Shown: positions 1 to 7,996 of the stretch, one piece after another
Numbering within the stretch: the first letter of the stretch is position 1
Layout of the letters: every line of letters starts with the position of its first letter
Source of the DNA: Sabulicella glaciei
GTDB taxonomy: Bacteria; Pseudomonadota; Alphaproteobacteria; Acetobacterales; Acetobacteraceae
DNA: 64,000 nt
Assembly: GCF_026183895.1 (NCBI RefSeq)
Contig: NZ_JAPFQI010000015.1
Coordinates: forward strand, 53,967-117,966
Direction: 5' to 3'
The notes under the pieces: generated by a model
What the model saw: only the letters and a program-made list of their open reading frames with translations
Told to the model about the DNA's origin: nothing
The model's database searches: none
Position numbers and translations under genes: made by a program

Positions 1-2598
1 CGCGCCCTGGTGCTGGACTGCACGAAGCACCTGCGCCGCGTCCTGTCCGTCGAAGGCGACACGGCGCGGGTGGAGCCTGGGATCACGCTGGGCGCGCTGA
101 ACGACGCGCTGAAGCCCAAGGGCGTGTTCTTTCCAGTGGATCCCTCCACCTGGGCGCGTTGCACCATCGGCGGCATGGCGGGCAACAATTCCTGCGGCTC
201 CAAGTCCATCCGCTACGGGCTGATGGCCGACAACGTGCGCGCCATCGACGCCATCCTGGCCGACGGCTCGCGCCACGTCTTCGGCGAAAGCGCGCCCAAC
301 ACCGACCTCGTCGCCCGGCTGCATGCCCTGGGCGAGCGCGAAGCGGCGGAGATCGCCGAGCGCTTCCCGCCCGTGCTGCGCCGCGTCGGCGGCTACAACC
401 TAGACGCGCTGACGCCGGATGCGCGGGCGAACGGCCGGGGCAACCTGTCGCGCCTGCTGGTGGGCAGCGAGGGGACGCTGGCCTTCTCGGCCGCGCTTGA
501 CCTCAAGCTCTGGCCGATCAAGCCGCGCAAGGTCGTGGGGATCTGCCAGTTCCCCACCTTCCGCCGCGCCATGGAGGCGGCGCAGCACCTGGTCCAGCTG
601 GACCCGGAGGCGGTGGAGCTGGTGGACCGCACCATGATCGAGCTGGGCCGCTCCATCCCCATCTACCGCAAGACCATCGAGGGGATGCTGATCGGCGAGC
701 CGGACAGCCTCTTGATCGTGGAGTTCCACGGGCACGAGGATGCGCCGCTCCTGCGCGGCCTCGATGCGCTGGACGACATGATGGCGACGCTGGGCCTGCC
801 GGGGCAGGTGGTGCGCGTCACCGACGCCGCGACCCAGGCCGCCGTGGCCGAGGTGCGCGAGGCCGGGCTGAACATCATGATGAGCATGAAGGGCGACGCG
901 AAGCCTGTCTCCTTCATCGAGGATTGCGCCGTCCCGCTGGAGGACCTGGCCGACTACACGGAGCGGCTGACCGGCGTGTTCGACCGGCACGGGGTGAAGG
1001 GCACCTGGTACGCTCATGCCAGCGTCGGCTGTCTGCATGTCCGCCCGGTGCTGAACATGAAGGATGGCGGCGACGTGCGCCGCATGCGCGAGATCGCCGA
1101 GGAATGCTTCGCCCTGGTGCGCGAGTACAAGGGCAGCCATTCCGGCGAGCACGGCGACGGCATCGTCCGTTCCGAGTTCAACGAGCCGATGTTCGGCTCC
1201 CGCATGGCCCGCACCTTCGAGGAGGTGAAGGACATCTTCGACCCCGGCGCGCTGCTCAATCCGGGCCGCGTCGTCCGGGCGCCCAAGATGGATGACCGGA
1301 CCTTGTTCCGCTACGCGCCGGAATACGGGCCGCGTACCGCGGGGCAGCCGGTGCTGGACTGGTCGGAGCATCCCGGCTCGCTGCTCGGTGCGGTCGAGAT
1401 GTGCAACAACAATGGCACCTGCCGGAAGTTCGACGCCAACGTCATGTGCCCCTCCTTTCGCGTCACGCGGAATGAGCGGGACCTGACGCGGGGCCGCGCC
1501 AACACGCTGCGCCTTGCCCTGACCGGGCAGCTGGGGCCGGAAGGGCTGGCGAGCGACGCGGTGATGGAGGCGCTTTCGCTTTGCGTCTCCTGCAAGGGCT
1601 GCAAGCGCGAATGCCCGACTGGCGTAGACATGGCGCGCATGAAGATCGAGGCGCTGGCAGCGCGACGCGCCACGCATGGCCTCGCGCTGCGCGACAAGCT
1701 GCTGGGCCACCTGCCGCGCCTGGCGCGCTGGGCAAGCCGGGCGCCCGCCGTGCCGAACGCCCTGTTCGGGATGAAGGCGCTGCGCCGCTTGGCGGAGCGG
1801 AGCCTGGGCCTCGCCGCCGATCGCCATTTCCCGGCCTTCCTCTCGGACATCTTCCGCGACGAAGAGGCCCGGGCCGAGGGCAGCAAGGGCGAGGTGCTGC
1901 TGTTCGGCGACAGCTTCAACCGCAACTTCGAGCCGGAGAATCTCCGCGCCGCGGTGCGGGTGCTGGGCGCCGCCGGCTACACGGTCCGCCCCGCGCGGCA
2001 CCCGACCGAGTCGCGCCCGCTCTGCTGCGGCCGCACCTACCTTGCCGCCGGGATGGTGGAGGAAGCGAAGCGCGAGGCGCGGCGCACCATCGAGGCGCTC
2101 TCCGGCAGCGACGCGCCGGTGATCGGCCTGGAGCCCTCCTGCCTCATGACGCTGCGCGACGAGTTCCCGGCCCTGCTGCCCGGCGAGGCGAGCGCTAAGC
2201 TGGCGAAGCGCGCCCTGCTGGCGAGCGAGTGGCTGGAGAAGAGTGGAGGGCCGGAAGGGCTGAAGCCCGTCGCCCCGGCCGCGCATGTGCACGGGCATTG
2301 CCACCAGAAGGCCTTCGGCGCATTCCCGGCGGCGGTGAAGACGCTGCGCGCGGTGCCGGGAATGGAGGTGAAGCCCATCGCCTCCTCCTGCTGCGGCATG
2401 GCGGGCGCCTTCGGCTACGAGGCGAAGAACCAGGAGGCGTCGAAGGCCATGGCGGAATTGTCCCTGCTGCCGGCGGTGCGCGCCGCCGCGCCGGAGGAGG
2501 TCGTGGTCGCGGACGGCTTCTCCTGCCGTCACCAGATCCGCGACCTGTCGGGCCGCGAGGCCATCCATTCCATCCGCCTGCTGGAGCGCGCCCTGTGA
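1..2598 (+). CDS. FAD-linked oxidase / Fe-S oxidoreductase fusion, 5' partial
   Basis: The reading frame is open from base 1, so the start lies outside the window; about 865 residues are visible. The first half is a GlcD-type FAD oxidase (substrate-side motif GEHGDGIVRSEF near residue 385). The second half carries ferredoxin-like cysteines (MCNNNGTCR, then CVSCKGCKRECPTGVDM near 530) and a C-terminal CCG-type domain (LCCGRTY, SCCGMAG). This order matches the YdiJ/D-2-hydroxyglutarate or D-lactate dehydrogenase family, usually about 1,000 residues, so roughly 100-150 N-terminal residues carrying the start of the FAD-binding domain are missing. It should oxidise a 2-hydroxyacid and pass electrons to a quinone or flavoprotein; the substrate cannot be told from sequence alone. 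Confidence 0.9.
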   Translation, partial: RALVLDCTKHLRRVLSVEGDTARVEPGITLGALNDALKPKGVFFPVDPSTWARCTIGGMAGNNSCGSKSIRYGLMADNVRAIDAILADGSRHVFGESAPNTDLVARLHALGEREAAEIAERFPPVLRRVGGYNLDALTPDARANGRGNLSRLLVGSEGTLAFSAALDLKLWPIKPRKVVGICQFPTFRRAMEAAQHLVQLDPEAVELVDRTMIELGRSIPIYRKTIEGMLIGEPDSLLIVEFHGHEDAPLLRGLDALDDMMATLGLPGQVVRVTDAATQAAVAEVREAGLNIMMSMKGDAKPVSFIEDCAVPLEDLADYTERLTGVFDRHGVKGTWYAHASVGCLHVRPVLNMKDGGDVRRMREIAEECFALVREYKGSHSGEHGDGIVRSEFNEPMFGSRMARTFEEVKDIFDPGALLNPGRVVRAPKMDDRTLFRYAPEYGPRTAGQPVLDWSEHPGSLLGAVEMCNNNGTCRKFDANVMCPSFRVTRNERDLTRGRANTLRLALTGQLGPEGLASDAVMEALSLCVSCKGCKRECPTGVDMARMKIEALAARRATHGLALRDKLLGHLPRLARWASRAPAVPNALFGMKALRRLAERSLGLAADRHFPAFLSDIFRDEEARAEGSKGEVLLFGDSFNRNFEPENLRAAVRVLGAAGYTVRPARHPTESRPLCCGRTYLAAGMVEEAKREARRTIEALSGSDAPVIGLEPSCLMTLRDEFPALLPGEASAKLAKRALLASEWLEKSGGPEGLKPVAPAAHVHGHCHQKAFGAFPAAVKTLRAVPGMEVKPIASSCCGMAGAFGYEAKNQEASKAMAELSLLPAVRAAAPEEVVVADGFSCRHQIRDLSGREAIHSIRLLERAL

Positions 2599-3164
2599 AA
2601 GACGACATCCTCGGCTTCTGGTTCAGCGACGGCCCGGACGGCTATCGCCGCGCGTGGTTCATGCGCGACGACAGCTTCGATGCCGAGATCCGCGAACGCT
2701 TCGGCACTCTGGTGCGGCCGGCGCGGGAAGGGCGGATGGATGACTGGGCGGACACGCCGGAAGGGGCGCTGGCGCTGCTCCTCGTTCTGGACCAGTTCCC
2801 GCGCAATCTTCATCGCGGCACGCCGGACGCCTTCGCCAGCGACGCCCATGCGCGCGAGGTCGCACGGGCGTCGGTGCTGGAGCGGCAGCACGATCTGCGC
2901 CTGACGCCGACCCAGCGCGTGTTCTTCTACCTCCCCTTTGAGCATGGCGAGGCCATGGCGGACCAGAACCTGTCGGTGGCGCTGTTCGAGGGGCTGCGTG
3001 ACCACCCGGCCCATGCCGCGTCGGGGGGAACGATCGACTATGCGTGGCGCCATTGGGAGGTCATCCGACGCTTCGGGCGCTTCCCGCACCGCAACGCGAC
3101 GCTGGGCCGCGAATCGACAGAGGCCGAGCGCGCCTACCTCGCACAACCCGGCGCTGGGTTCTGA
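2595..3164 (+). CDS. DUF924 family protein
   Basis: A 189-residue protein starting at a GTG that overlaps the stop of the preceding dehydrogenase (GTGA), so the two are probably translationally coupled. It has the DUF924 pattern: an N-terminal ILGFWF block, then LLLVLDQFPRNLHRGTPDAFASD and a YLPFEHGE segment, ending with an arginine-rich FGRFPHRN motif. These proteins are small all-helical, TPR-like cytosolic proteins of unknown biochemical role. No signal peptide or membrane segment is seen. The family call is firm; the function is unknown. Confidence 0.88.
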   Translation: MKDDILGFWFSDGPDGYRRAWFMRDDSFDAEIRERFGTLVRPAREGRMDDWADTPEGALALLLVLDQFPRNLHRGTPDAFASDAHAREVARASVLERQHDLRLTPTQRVFFYLPFEHGEAMADQNLSVALFEGLRDHPAHAASGGTIDYAWRHWEVIRRFGRFPHRNATLGRESTEAERAYLAQPGAGF

Positions 3165-3251
3165 GGCCCGGCCGGCGCTTCCAGCGCCTACCGAATCCGG
3201 CTTCGCTGACCGGTACTCTCGCCCGCGCGGAAAGCCCGAAAGGACTTCGCC

Positions 3252-3860
3252 ATGAAACTCGTCGGCCGCATGCTCTCGCCCTTCGTCCGTCGCGTCGCAG
3301 TGACGCTCAATCTCTACGGGATGGAGTGGGAAAGCTTGCCGCTCTCCGTCGTCACGGAGTGGGACAAGATCCGCGAGGTGAACCCGCTCGGGCGCGTGCC
3401 GGCGCTGATCCTGGATGGCGGCGAGATGCTGGTGGACAGCAGCGCCATCCTCGACCACCTCGACGAGGTGGCGGGAGAGGCGGCGCTGAGGCCCCGCTCC
3501 GGCGCGGCCCGGCGGGAAGTGTTGCGCGCCACGGCCTTTGCGCTCGGCGCGACGGAAAGGACCGTTGCGGCCTTTTACGAGAGCGCGCGCCGGCCGGAGG
3601 AATTCCGGTGGCAGCAGGGCATCGCCAACCAGGTCGCAACCGCGCTCGCGGCGCTGCGCACGCTCGACGAGCGACTGGCGGGTTCGGACTTTCTCGCCCT
3701 GGGGCGCCTGACCCAGGCCGACGTGACAACGGCGGTGCTGGTGGACTTCATCGAGACCACCATGCCGAAGATGGCTGGCGACGTGCCGTCGCGGGTGCGT
3801 GCCCTGCGGGACCGCTTGCAGGACGATGAACGATTCGCCTCCACCCGGTTTCAGGGTTGA
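3252..3860 (+). CDS. Glutathione S-transferase family protein
   Basis: A 202-residue soluble GST-fold protein. The N-terminal thioredoxin-like domain shows MLSPFVRRVAVTLNLYG, then the cis-proline and glutathione-binding segment NPLGRVPAL and the VDSSAILDHLDE helix (residues about 50-75). The rest is the all-helical C-terminal domain with a LTQADVTTAVLVDF stretch that fits the N-capping box region. The substrate class cannot be assigned. The start ATG is the first in frame after the DUF924 gene, which lies 87 bases upstream on the same strand; co-transcription is possible. Confidence 0.88.
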   Translation: MKLVGRMLSPFVRRVAVTLNLYGMEWESLPLSVVTEWDKIREVNPLGRVPALILDGGEMLVDSSAILDHLDEVAGEAALRPRSGAARREVLRATAFALGATERTVAAFYESARRPEEFRWQQGIANQVATALAALRTLDERLAGSDFLALGRLTQADVTTAVLVDFIETTMPKMAGDVPSRVRALRDRLQDDERFASTRFQG

Positions 3861-4078
3861 CCGCTGCTGTAAAAATTTCCTTGACATCCAAAAAACTGCG
3901 CTCGCAACCCCTGGCCTGCCTCGCGCTTTCCGGGAGCAATGCAATCGGAAATTTTTTGTGCGGTGCAGCAAATAGGTCTTGCGGCCTGACCTGTTCGTCT
4001 TACCATTTTTCGCAACAAAGGGAGTGAACGCGGCACGGCCCGGGGGAAGGCGATTTCCCCTGATCGAAGGAGGGTCGG

Positions 4079-4819
4079 ATGCTTCGTCGTTCCATTCTTG
4101 CCGCGGCCCTGGCCGCGCCCGCCATCCTGCGCGCCGGTCCAGCCAAGGCGCTGGAACCTGTCGATGTGGAGCTGGTCCTCGCCGTCGACGTGTCCCGCTC
4201 CGTGGATGCCGAGGAGCAGGAGATGCAGTTCCGCGGCTATGCCAGTGCCTTCCGTGACCCACGCCTCGCCGAGGCCATGATGCGCGGCCCGGTCGGCAGC
4301 GTCGCGGTCACCCTGTTCACCTGGTCCGACTGGAACATCCAGGAGCACCTCGTGCCCTGGATGCTGCTGGACAGCCCCGCCGCCTGCGAGCGCTTTGCCC
4401 ACTTCTTGGACACCGCGCCCCGCCGGACGCATCTCTACACCTCCATCTCGGGTGCCATCGACTTCGCGGCCGGGCTGTTCGGGCAGGGCTATGAGGGGAC
4501 GCGCCGCGTCGTGGACATTTCCGGCGACGGCATCAACAACTCGGGCCGCGATATCGCGCTGGCGCGGCAGGAGGCGCTGGACCAGGGCATCGTGCTGAAC
4601 GGCCTCGCCGTGCTGGACCGCACGCCGCCCCCCGCAGGGCTCGGCCAGATGCAGCCGCTGGACGAGTACTACCAGGAGCGGGTGATCGGTGGGCCCGGCG
4701 CCTTTCTGATGGTGGCGGAGGGCTTCGAGAGCTTCGAGCAGGCGGTGCGCCGCAAGATCATCCGCGAGGTCGCTTCGGTCCCGGCGCCCGGGCCGCGCGT
4801 GGAACGCGCTTTCGCCTGA
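4079..4819 (+). CDS. DUF1194 (von Willebrand A-like) secreted protein
   Basis: A 246-residue protein with an N-terminal signal peptide (MLRRSILAAALAAPAILRAG, cleavage likely after AKA) followed by a vWA-like fold. The MIDAS-type motif is LAVDVSRSVD (about residues 36-45), and VVDISGDGINNSG gives the second acidic block. This is the DUF1194 family, predicted periplasmic and metal-binding, of unknown role. The start is supported by an AGGAGGG ribosome-binding site 5 bases ahead of the ATG. The 218-base upstream spacer is AT-richer than its surroundings and contains a TTGACA-like hexamer at 3881, without a convincing -10 box. Confidence 0.85.
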   Translation: MLRRSILAAALAAPAILRAGPAKALEPVDVELVLAVDVSRSVDAEEQEMQFRGYASAFRDPRLAEAMMRGPVGSVAVTLFTWSDWNIQEHLVPWMLLDSPAACERFAHFLDTAPRRTHLYTSISGAIDFAAGLFGQGYEGTRRVVDISGDGINNSGRDIALARQEALDQGIVLNGLAVLDRTPPPAGLGQMQPLDEYYQERVIGGPGAFLMVAEGFESFEQAVRRKIIREVASVPAPGPRVERAFA

Positions 4820-4888
4820 GGGCGGCGACTCGCTGGACGCAGCCCGGCGGCCCCGGCATCGTTTCCTTCCAAGGGAAGAGGGAACGAC

Positions 4889-4981
4889 ATGCCCGTACGG
4901 ATCTGCCTGCACAGCCTGCCGCCTCGCCAGGGCTGCCCCGTCTCCATGCTGGCCGGGCGGCGCCCGCCCGGGGCGCGCTGA
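4889..4981 (+). CDS. Possible 30-residue leader peptide
   Basis: An ATG with a purine-rich site (AAGGGAAGAGGGAA) opens a 30-codon frame that ends three bases before the start codon of the VOC gene. The peptide carries two cysteines and several Arg and Pro residues and has no recognisable domain. Its position, good Shine-Dalgarno-like sequence and near-contact with the next start suggest an upstream ORF that could couple translation to the downstream gene. It could equally be a chance frame in GC-rich DNA. Confidence 0.3.
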   Translation: MPVRICLHSLPPRQGCPVSMLAGRRPPGAR

Positions 4982-4984
4982 GCG

Positions 4985-5623
4985 ATGGCGGAGATCGACC
5001 ACATCGTCCTCGGTGCGCGGACGCTGGAAGAAGGCGCCGCCTTCATCGAGCGCGAGCTGGGCGTGAAGTGCCAGGCGGGCGGCATCCACGAGGGCGCGGG
5101 CACCCACAACATGCTGCTCGGCCTCGGCCCCGATTCCTATCTGGAGGTGATCGCGCCCGACCCCAAGCAGCCGCAGCCGGTCCACCCGCGCCTGTTCGAC
5201 CTCGACGAGCCTGCCGTGCGGCTGATGCTGGAAACGGGGCCGGCGCTGGTCGGCTGGGTCGCGCGCACGGGGGCGATGGACGCGTTGGTCGCGCGCCTCG
5301 GCCCGCGCGGCGGCGAGCTGCGGGAGATGCGGCGCGGCGACCTGCACTGGCGCATGGCCATCCCGCCGCAGCGCCAGGACATGGACAACCTCGTCCCCGC
5401 GTTGATCGAGTGGCGCGGCGAGCGCGCGGGCAAGCGGCTGCGTGACAGCCATTGCCGGCTTCTCGGCCTCGAAGCGGAGCATCCCGAGGCCGATCAGGTC
5501 CTGGCGGCGCTGGCCGATCGCGGGCTGGAAGGGGCGATGCGGGTCCGGCGCGGCCCTCGGCCGCGTCTCATCGCGCGGCTGAAGACGCCGGATGGGGGCG
5601 AGAAGGTCCTGACAAGCGCCTGA
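4985..5623 (+). CDS. VOC family (glyoxalase-like) protein
   Basis: A 212-residue cytosolic protein of the vicinal-oxygen-chelate superfamily, glyoxalase-3-like. The first module begins with IDHIVLGARTLEEG (metal-ligand-type His near residue 6), then GTHNMLLGLG and YLEVIAPD (ligand-type Glu near 55). A second, weaker module makes up the C-terminal half. Such proteins act as lyases, dioxygenases or isomerases; no substrate can be inferred. The ATG is chosen because the VOC domain starts at residue 3; it sits directly after a 30-codon upstream frame. An intrinsic terminator follows at 5696. Confidence 0.85.
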   Translation: MAEIDHIVLGARTLEEGAAFIERELGVKCQAGGIHEGAGTHNMLLGLGPDSYLEVIAPDPKQPQPVHPRLFDLDEPAVRLMLETGPALVGWVARTGAMDALVARLGPRGGELREMRRGDLHWRMAIPPQRQDMDNLVPALIEWRGERAGKRLRDSHCRLLGLEAEHPEADQVLAALADRGLEGAMRVRRGPRPRLIARLKTPDGGEKVLTSA

Positions 5624-5695
5624 TTGGCGAAGACGCCTTCGCCGATCCAACCGGGGCTGCCAAGTCATCCCTCCCGCCCCGGTCGAAGACATGTT

Positions 5696-5727
5696 AGGAA
5701 GCCGTCAATGCGGCTTCCTTTTCATTT
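5696..5727 (+). terminator. Rho-independent terminator after VOC gene
   Basis: A perfect 9-bp stem (AGGAAGCCG / CGGCTTCCT, loop TCAATG) is followed on the + strand by TTTCATTT. It lies between two convergent genes and would end the VOC transcript. Confidence 0.75.
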
Positions 5728-5731
5728 GGCG

Positions 5732-6325
5732 TCATGCTGGGCGCGGCGTGTAGCGCCAAACGCTCGCGGGCGGAAAGTTCAGCGGCGTGAAGGCCACGCG
5801 GGTCGCGTCGAGGCCCAGCTTCCGATAGGGCAGGGGCGAGGTCGCGCAGTAGGTGTAGAGCAGGAAGCCCTTGCCGGGAGCCACCGCCTCGACCGCATCC
5901 ACGAAGGCCTGTTGCCGTTCCAGCGGAAGCAGCACCAGCGGGATGCCGCAGATCGCCGTCCCGATCCGGCCGTGCATCGCGGGCGGCAATGCGGCGCGGA
6001 GGTCGAAGGCATCGCCCTGCACCACGTTCACGCCGGGCAGCGAATCGCGCAGGTACCCGGCCATCTCCGGCACGATCTCGACCACCGTGAGGCGCGAGGC
6101 GGGCACTCCATGCTCCAGCAGGGCACGCGAGATAACGCCGGTCCCGGCGCCCAGCTCCAGCACGTGCTCATCCGGCTCGCGCCGCACCGCGGCCGCGATC
6201 TTGCGGCAAAGCGTCCGCGACGAGGGGATGATGGACCCCATCTGCAGCGGATTGCGGAGCCAGCGGCGGAAGAAGAGCGCCTTGTTGGCCTCCTCGGAGC
6301 CGGGGTTCAGGGTGATGTCGGACAT
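5732..6325 (-). CDS. PmtA-like phospholipid N-methyltransferase
   Basis: A 197-residue class I SAM-dependent methyltransferase. The N-terminal segment has NPLQMGSIIPSS (residues 25-36), typical of the COG3963 phospholipid N-methyltransferases related to Rhodobacter PmtA, then the SAM motif LELGAGTG (56-63), an acidic VVEIVPEMAGYL loop and GDAFDL. This family methylates phosphatidylethanolamine towards phosphatidylcholine at the inner membrane, but related short proteins may have other substrates, so the substrate is inferred. It is divergent from pleD, with 32 bases between the start codons. Confidence 0.75.
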   Translation of the reverse strand: MSDITLNPGSEEANKALFFRRWLRNPLQMGSIIPSSRTLCRKIAAAVRREPDEHVLELGAGTGVISRALLEHGVPASRLTVVEIVPEMAGYLRDSLPGVNVVQGDAFDLRAALPPAMHGRIGTAICGIPLVLLPLERQQAFVDAVEAVAPGKGFLLYTYCATSPLPYRKLGLDATRVAFTPLNFPPASVWRYTPRPA

Positions 6326-6357
6326 GCGGCGGGGGCCCTTGTGTTGAGGGGGGCGGA

Positions 6358-7713
6358 ATGACCGCGCGCATCCTTGCGGTGGATGACATCGCGGCCAATC
6401 TCCGCCTGATCGAGGCGAAGCTCGTCAGCGAATATTACGAGGTGATGCTCGCCTCCAGCGGCCCGGAGGCCTTGCAGACGGCTTTCACGCAACTGCCCGA
6501 CATCATTCTCCTCGACGTCATGATGCCGGGGATGGACGGCTACGAAGTCTGCCGCGCCCTCAAGGCCGACCCGAGGACGCAGCACATCCCAGTGGTGATG
6601 GTCACGGCCCTCACCGACAGCACCGAGCGGGTGCGCGGGCTCGAGGCGGGGGCCGACGACTTCCTCACGAAACCCGTGGACAACGCGACCCTTTTCGCGC
6701 GGTTGCGGGCGCTGCTGCGCGTGAAGCAAGTTCAGGACGCCTGGCGCCTGCGCGCCGAAACGGCGCAGAACCTGGGCGTGGAGGGGCTGAGCGGCCTGGA
6801 TGTCCCGATCTCAGGTGCGGCGGCGCTGCTTCTGACGGCGGATGCGCGCGAGGCTCTGACGGTCACGGAGGCTCTGGCGCAGGACGGCGTTTCCGTCGCC
6901 TCCGTTTCCTCGGCCGAGGAGTGCTGGCGCCAGGTGACGGAGCGCAGCTTCGACCTCGTCCTCTTGTCCCTGTCGGAGGAGGGGGCGGAGGAGCTGCGCA
7001 TCGCCTCCCGCCTGCGCGCCCATGCGGGAACGCGCGACGTCCCCCTACTGCTCCTCGCCGAGACGACGCAGAAGCAGCAGGTGCTGCGCGGCTTCGACCT
7101 GGGGGCAAACGACCATTGCTTCCGCCCGGTGGACTCCAACGAGCTTCGCGCCCGGGCGCGCAACCAGATCCGCCGGAAGCGCTTCCAGGAGCGGCTGAAG
7201 ACCGAACTGGACCGTTCGCTCGAACTGGCCGTCACCGACCCGCTGACCGGGCTGCGGAACCGGCGCTACGTGCGCCGCCACCTGGACGCGCTGCTCCGCT
7301 CGGAGGAGGCGGCGGTGCTGCTGCTGGACATCGACCGCTTCAAGTCCATCAACGACACGCATGGCCATGGGGTGGGCGACGTCGCGCTGAAGGAGGTCGC
7401 CGGCCGCCTGAAGTCGCAGGTGCGCGTGGCCGATGTCGTGGCGCGCTGGGGCGGCGAGGAATTCCTGATCGTGCTGCCGAATGCCCGCGCGCCCTTCGCG
7501 CTGATGGCGGCGGAGCGGCTGCGGGAGGTGGTGTCGGCTGACCCCGTGGTCGCGGCGAATATCGTCCTGCCGGTCACGATTTCCATCGGGGTCGCGACGG
7601 GCGTGGCCGGAACCCTGGCGGATGCGTTGATCGAGCAGGCGGACCGGGCCCTTTATCGGGCGAAGGCCGAGGGGCGGAATTGCGTCCGCGTGGCGGAGCC
7701 GGTCACGGGGTGA
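6358..7713 (+). CDS. pleD: PleD-type response regulator / diguanylate cyclase
   Basis: A 451-residue protein with REC-REC-GGDEF layout. REC1 has phospho-acceptor Asp53 in LLDVMMPGMDGYE and conserved Lys105 in FLTKPV. The second receiver (about 155-270) has no aspartate at the acceptor position (LVLLSLSEEG), as in the PleD adaptor domain. The cyclase domain has GGEEF (365-369), preceded by an RVAD inhibitory site (356-359) with the normal five-residue gap, so it should make cyclic di-GMP from GTP and be product-inhibited. In Caulobacter PleD drives the swarmer-to-stalked transition. Adjacent convergent rpmG is a common alphaproteobacterial arrangement. Confidence 0.93.
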   Translation: MTARILAVDDIAANLRLIEAKLVSEYYEVMLASSGPEALQTAFTQLPDIILLDVMMPGMDGYEVCRALKADPRTQHIPVVMVTALTDSTERVRGLEAGADDFLTKPVDNATLFARLRALLRVKQVQDAWRLRAETAQNLGVEGLSGLDVPISGAAALLLTADAREALTVTEALAQDGVSVASVSSAEECWRQVTERSFDLVLLSLSEEGAEELRIASRLRAHAGTRDVPLLLLAETTQKQQVLRGFDLGANDHCFRPVDSNELRARARNQIRRKRFQERLKTELDRSLELAVTDPLTGLRNRRYVRRHLDALLRSEEAAVLLLDIDRFKSINDTHGHGVGDVALKEVAGRLKSQVRVADVVARWGGEEFLIVLPNARAPFALMAAERLREVVSADPVVAANIVLPVTISIGVATGVAGTLADALIEQADRALYRAKAEGRNCVRVAEPVTG

Positions 7714-7737
7714 ACCCATCCGGCGCCGCCGGGCTCA

Positions 7738-7756
7738 GGCGGCCTCGCTGGCCGCC
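7738..7756. terminator. Hairpin between convergent pleD and rpmG
   Basis: GGCGGCC-TCGCT-GGCCGCC forms a 7-bp GC stem in the 52-base gap between the two stop codons. There is no clear T tract on either strand, so termination is plausible but not certain. Confidence 0.45.
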
Positions 7757-7765
7757 CGGCGCTGC

Positions 7766-7933
7766 TTACTTGATCTTGCCTTCGCGGAAGACGACGTGCT
7801 TGCGCGCGACGGGATCGTACTTCTTCAGCTCCAGCTTGCCGGTCGCGGTGCGGGCATTCTTCTTCGTGACGTAGTAGTAGCCCGTGTCGGCCGTGCTGTT
7901 CAGCTTGATGAGGATGGTGTTGGCCTTGGCCAT
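7766..7933 (-). CDS. rpmG: 50S ribosomal protein L33
   Basis: A 55-residue basic protein, the exact usual length of L33. It begins [20 protein letters not shown] and continues with [18 protein letters not shown] and [11 protein letters not shown], all family hallmarks. It lacks the zinc-binding cysteine pairs, so it is the C-minus form. It is the last gene of a long minus-strand block, 63 bases after rnr, and part of the large ribosomal subunit. Confidence 0.95.
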   Translation of the reverse strand: MAKANTILIKLNSTADTGYYYVTKKNARTATGKLELKKYDPVARKHVVFREGKIK

Positions 7934-7996
7934 GTCGGTGGTCTTCGCGCGCTGTGGGAAATCGGAAAGGCGTTTCTAGCGCCCGAGACCCAGGGG

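Noticed and set aside
400..5692. Very long minus-strand open frames opposite the dehydrogenase, DUF924/GST/DUF1194 and VOC genes
   Set aside because: Products are Arg/His/Gln/Pro-rich with no domain and lie antisense to clear genes; they are by-products of high GC at third codon positions.
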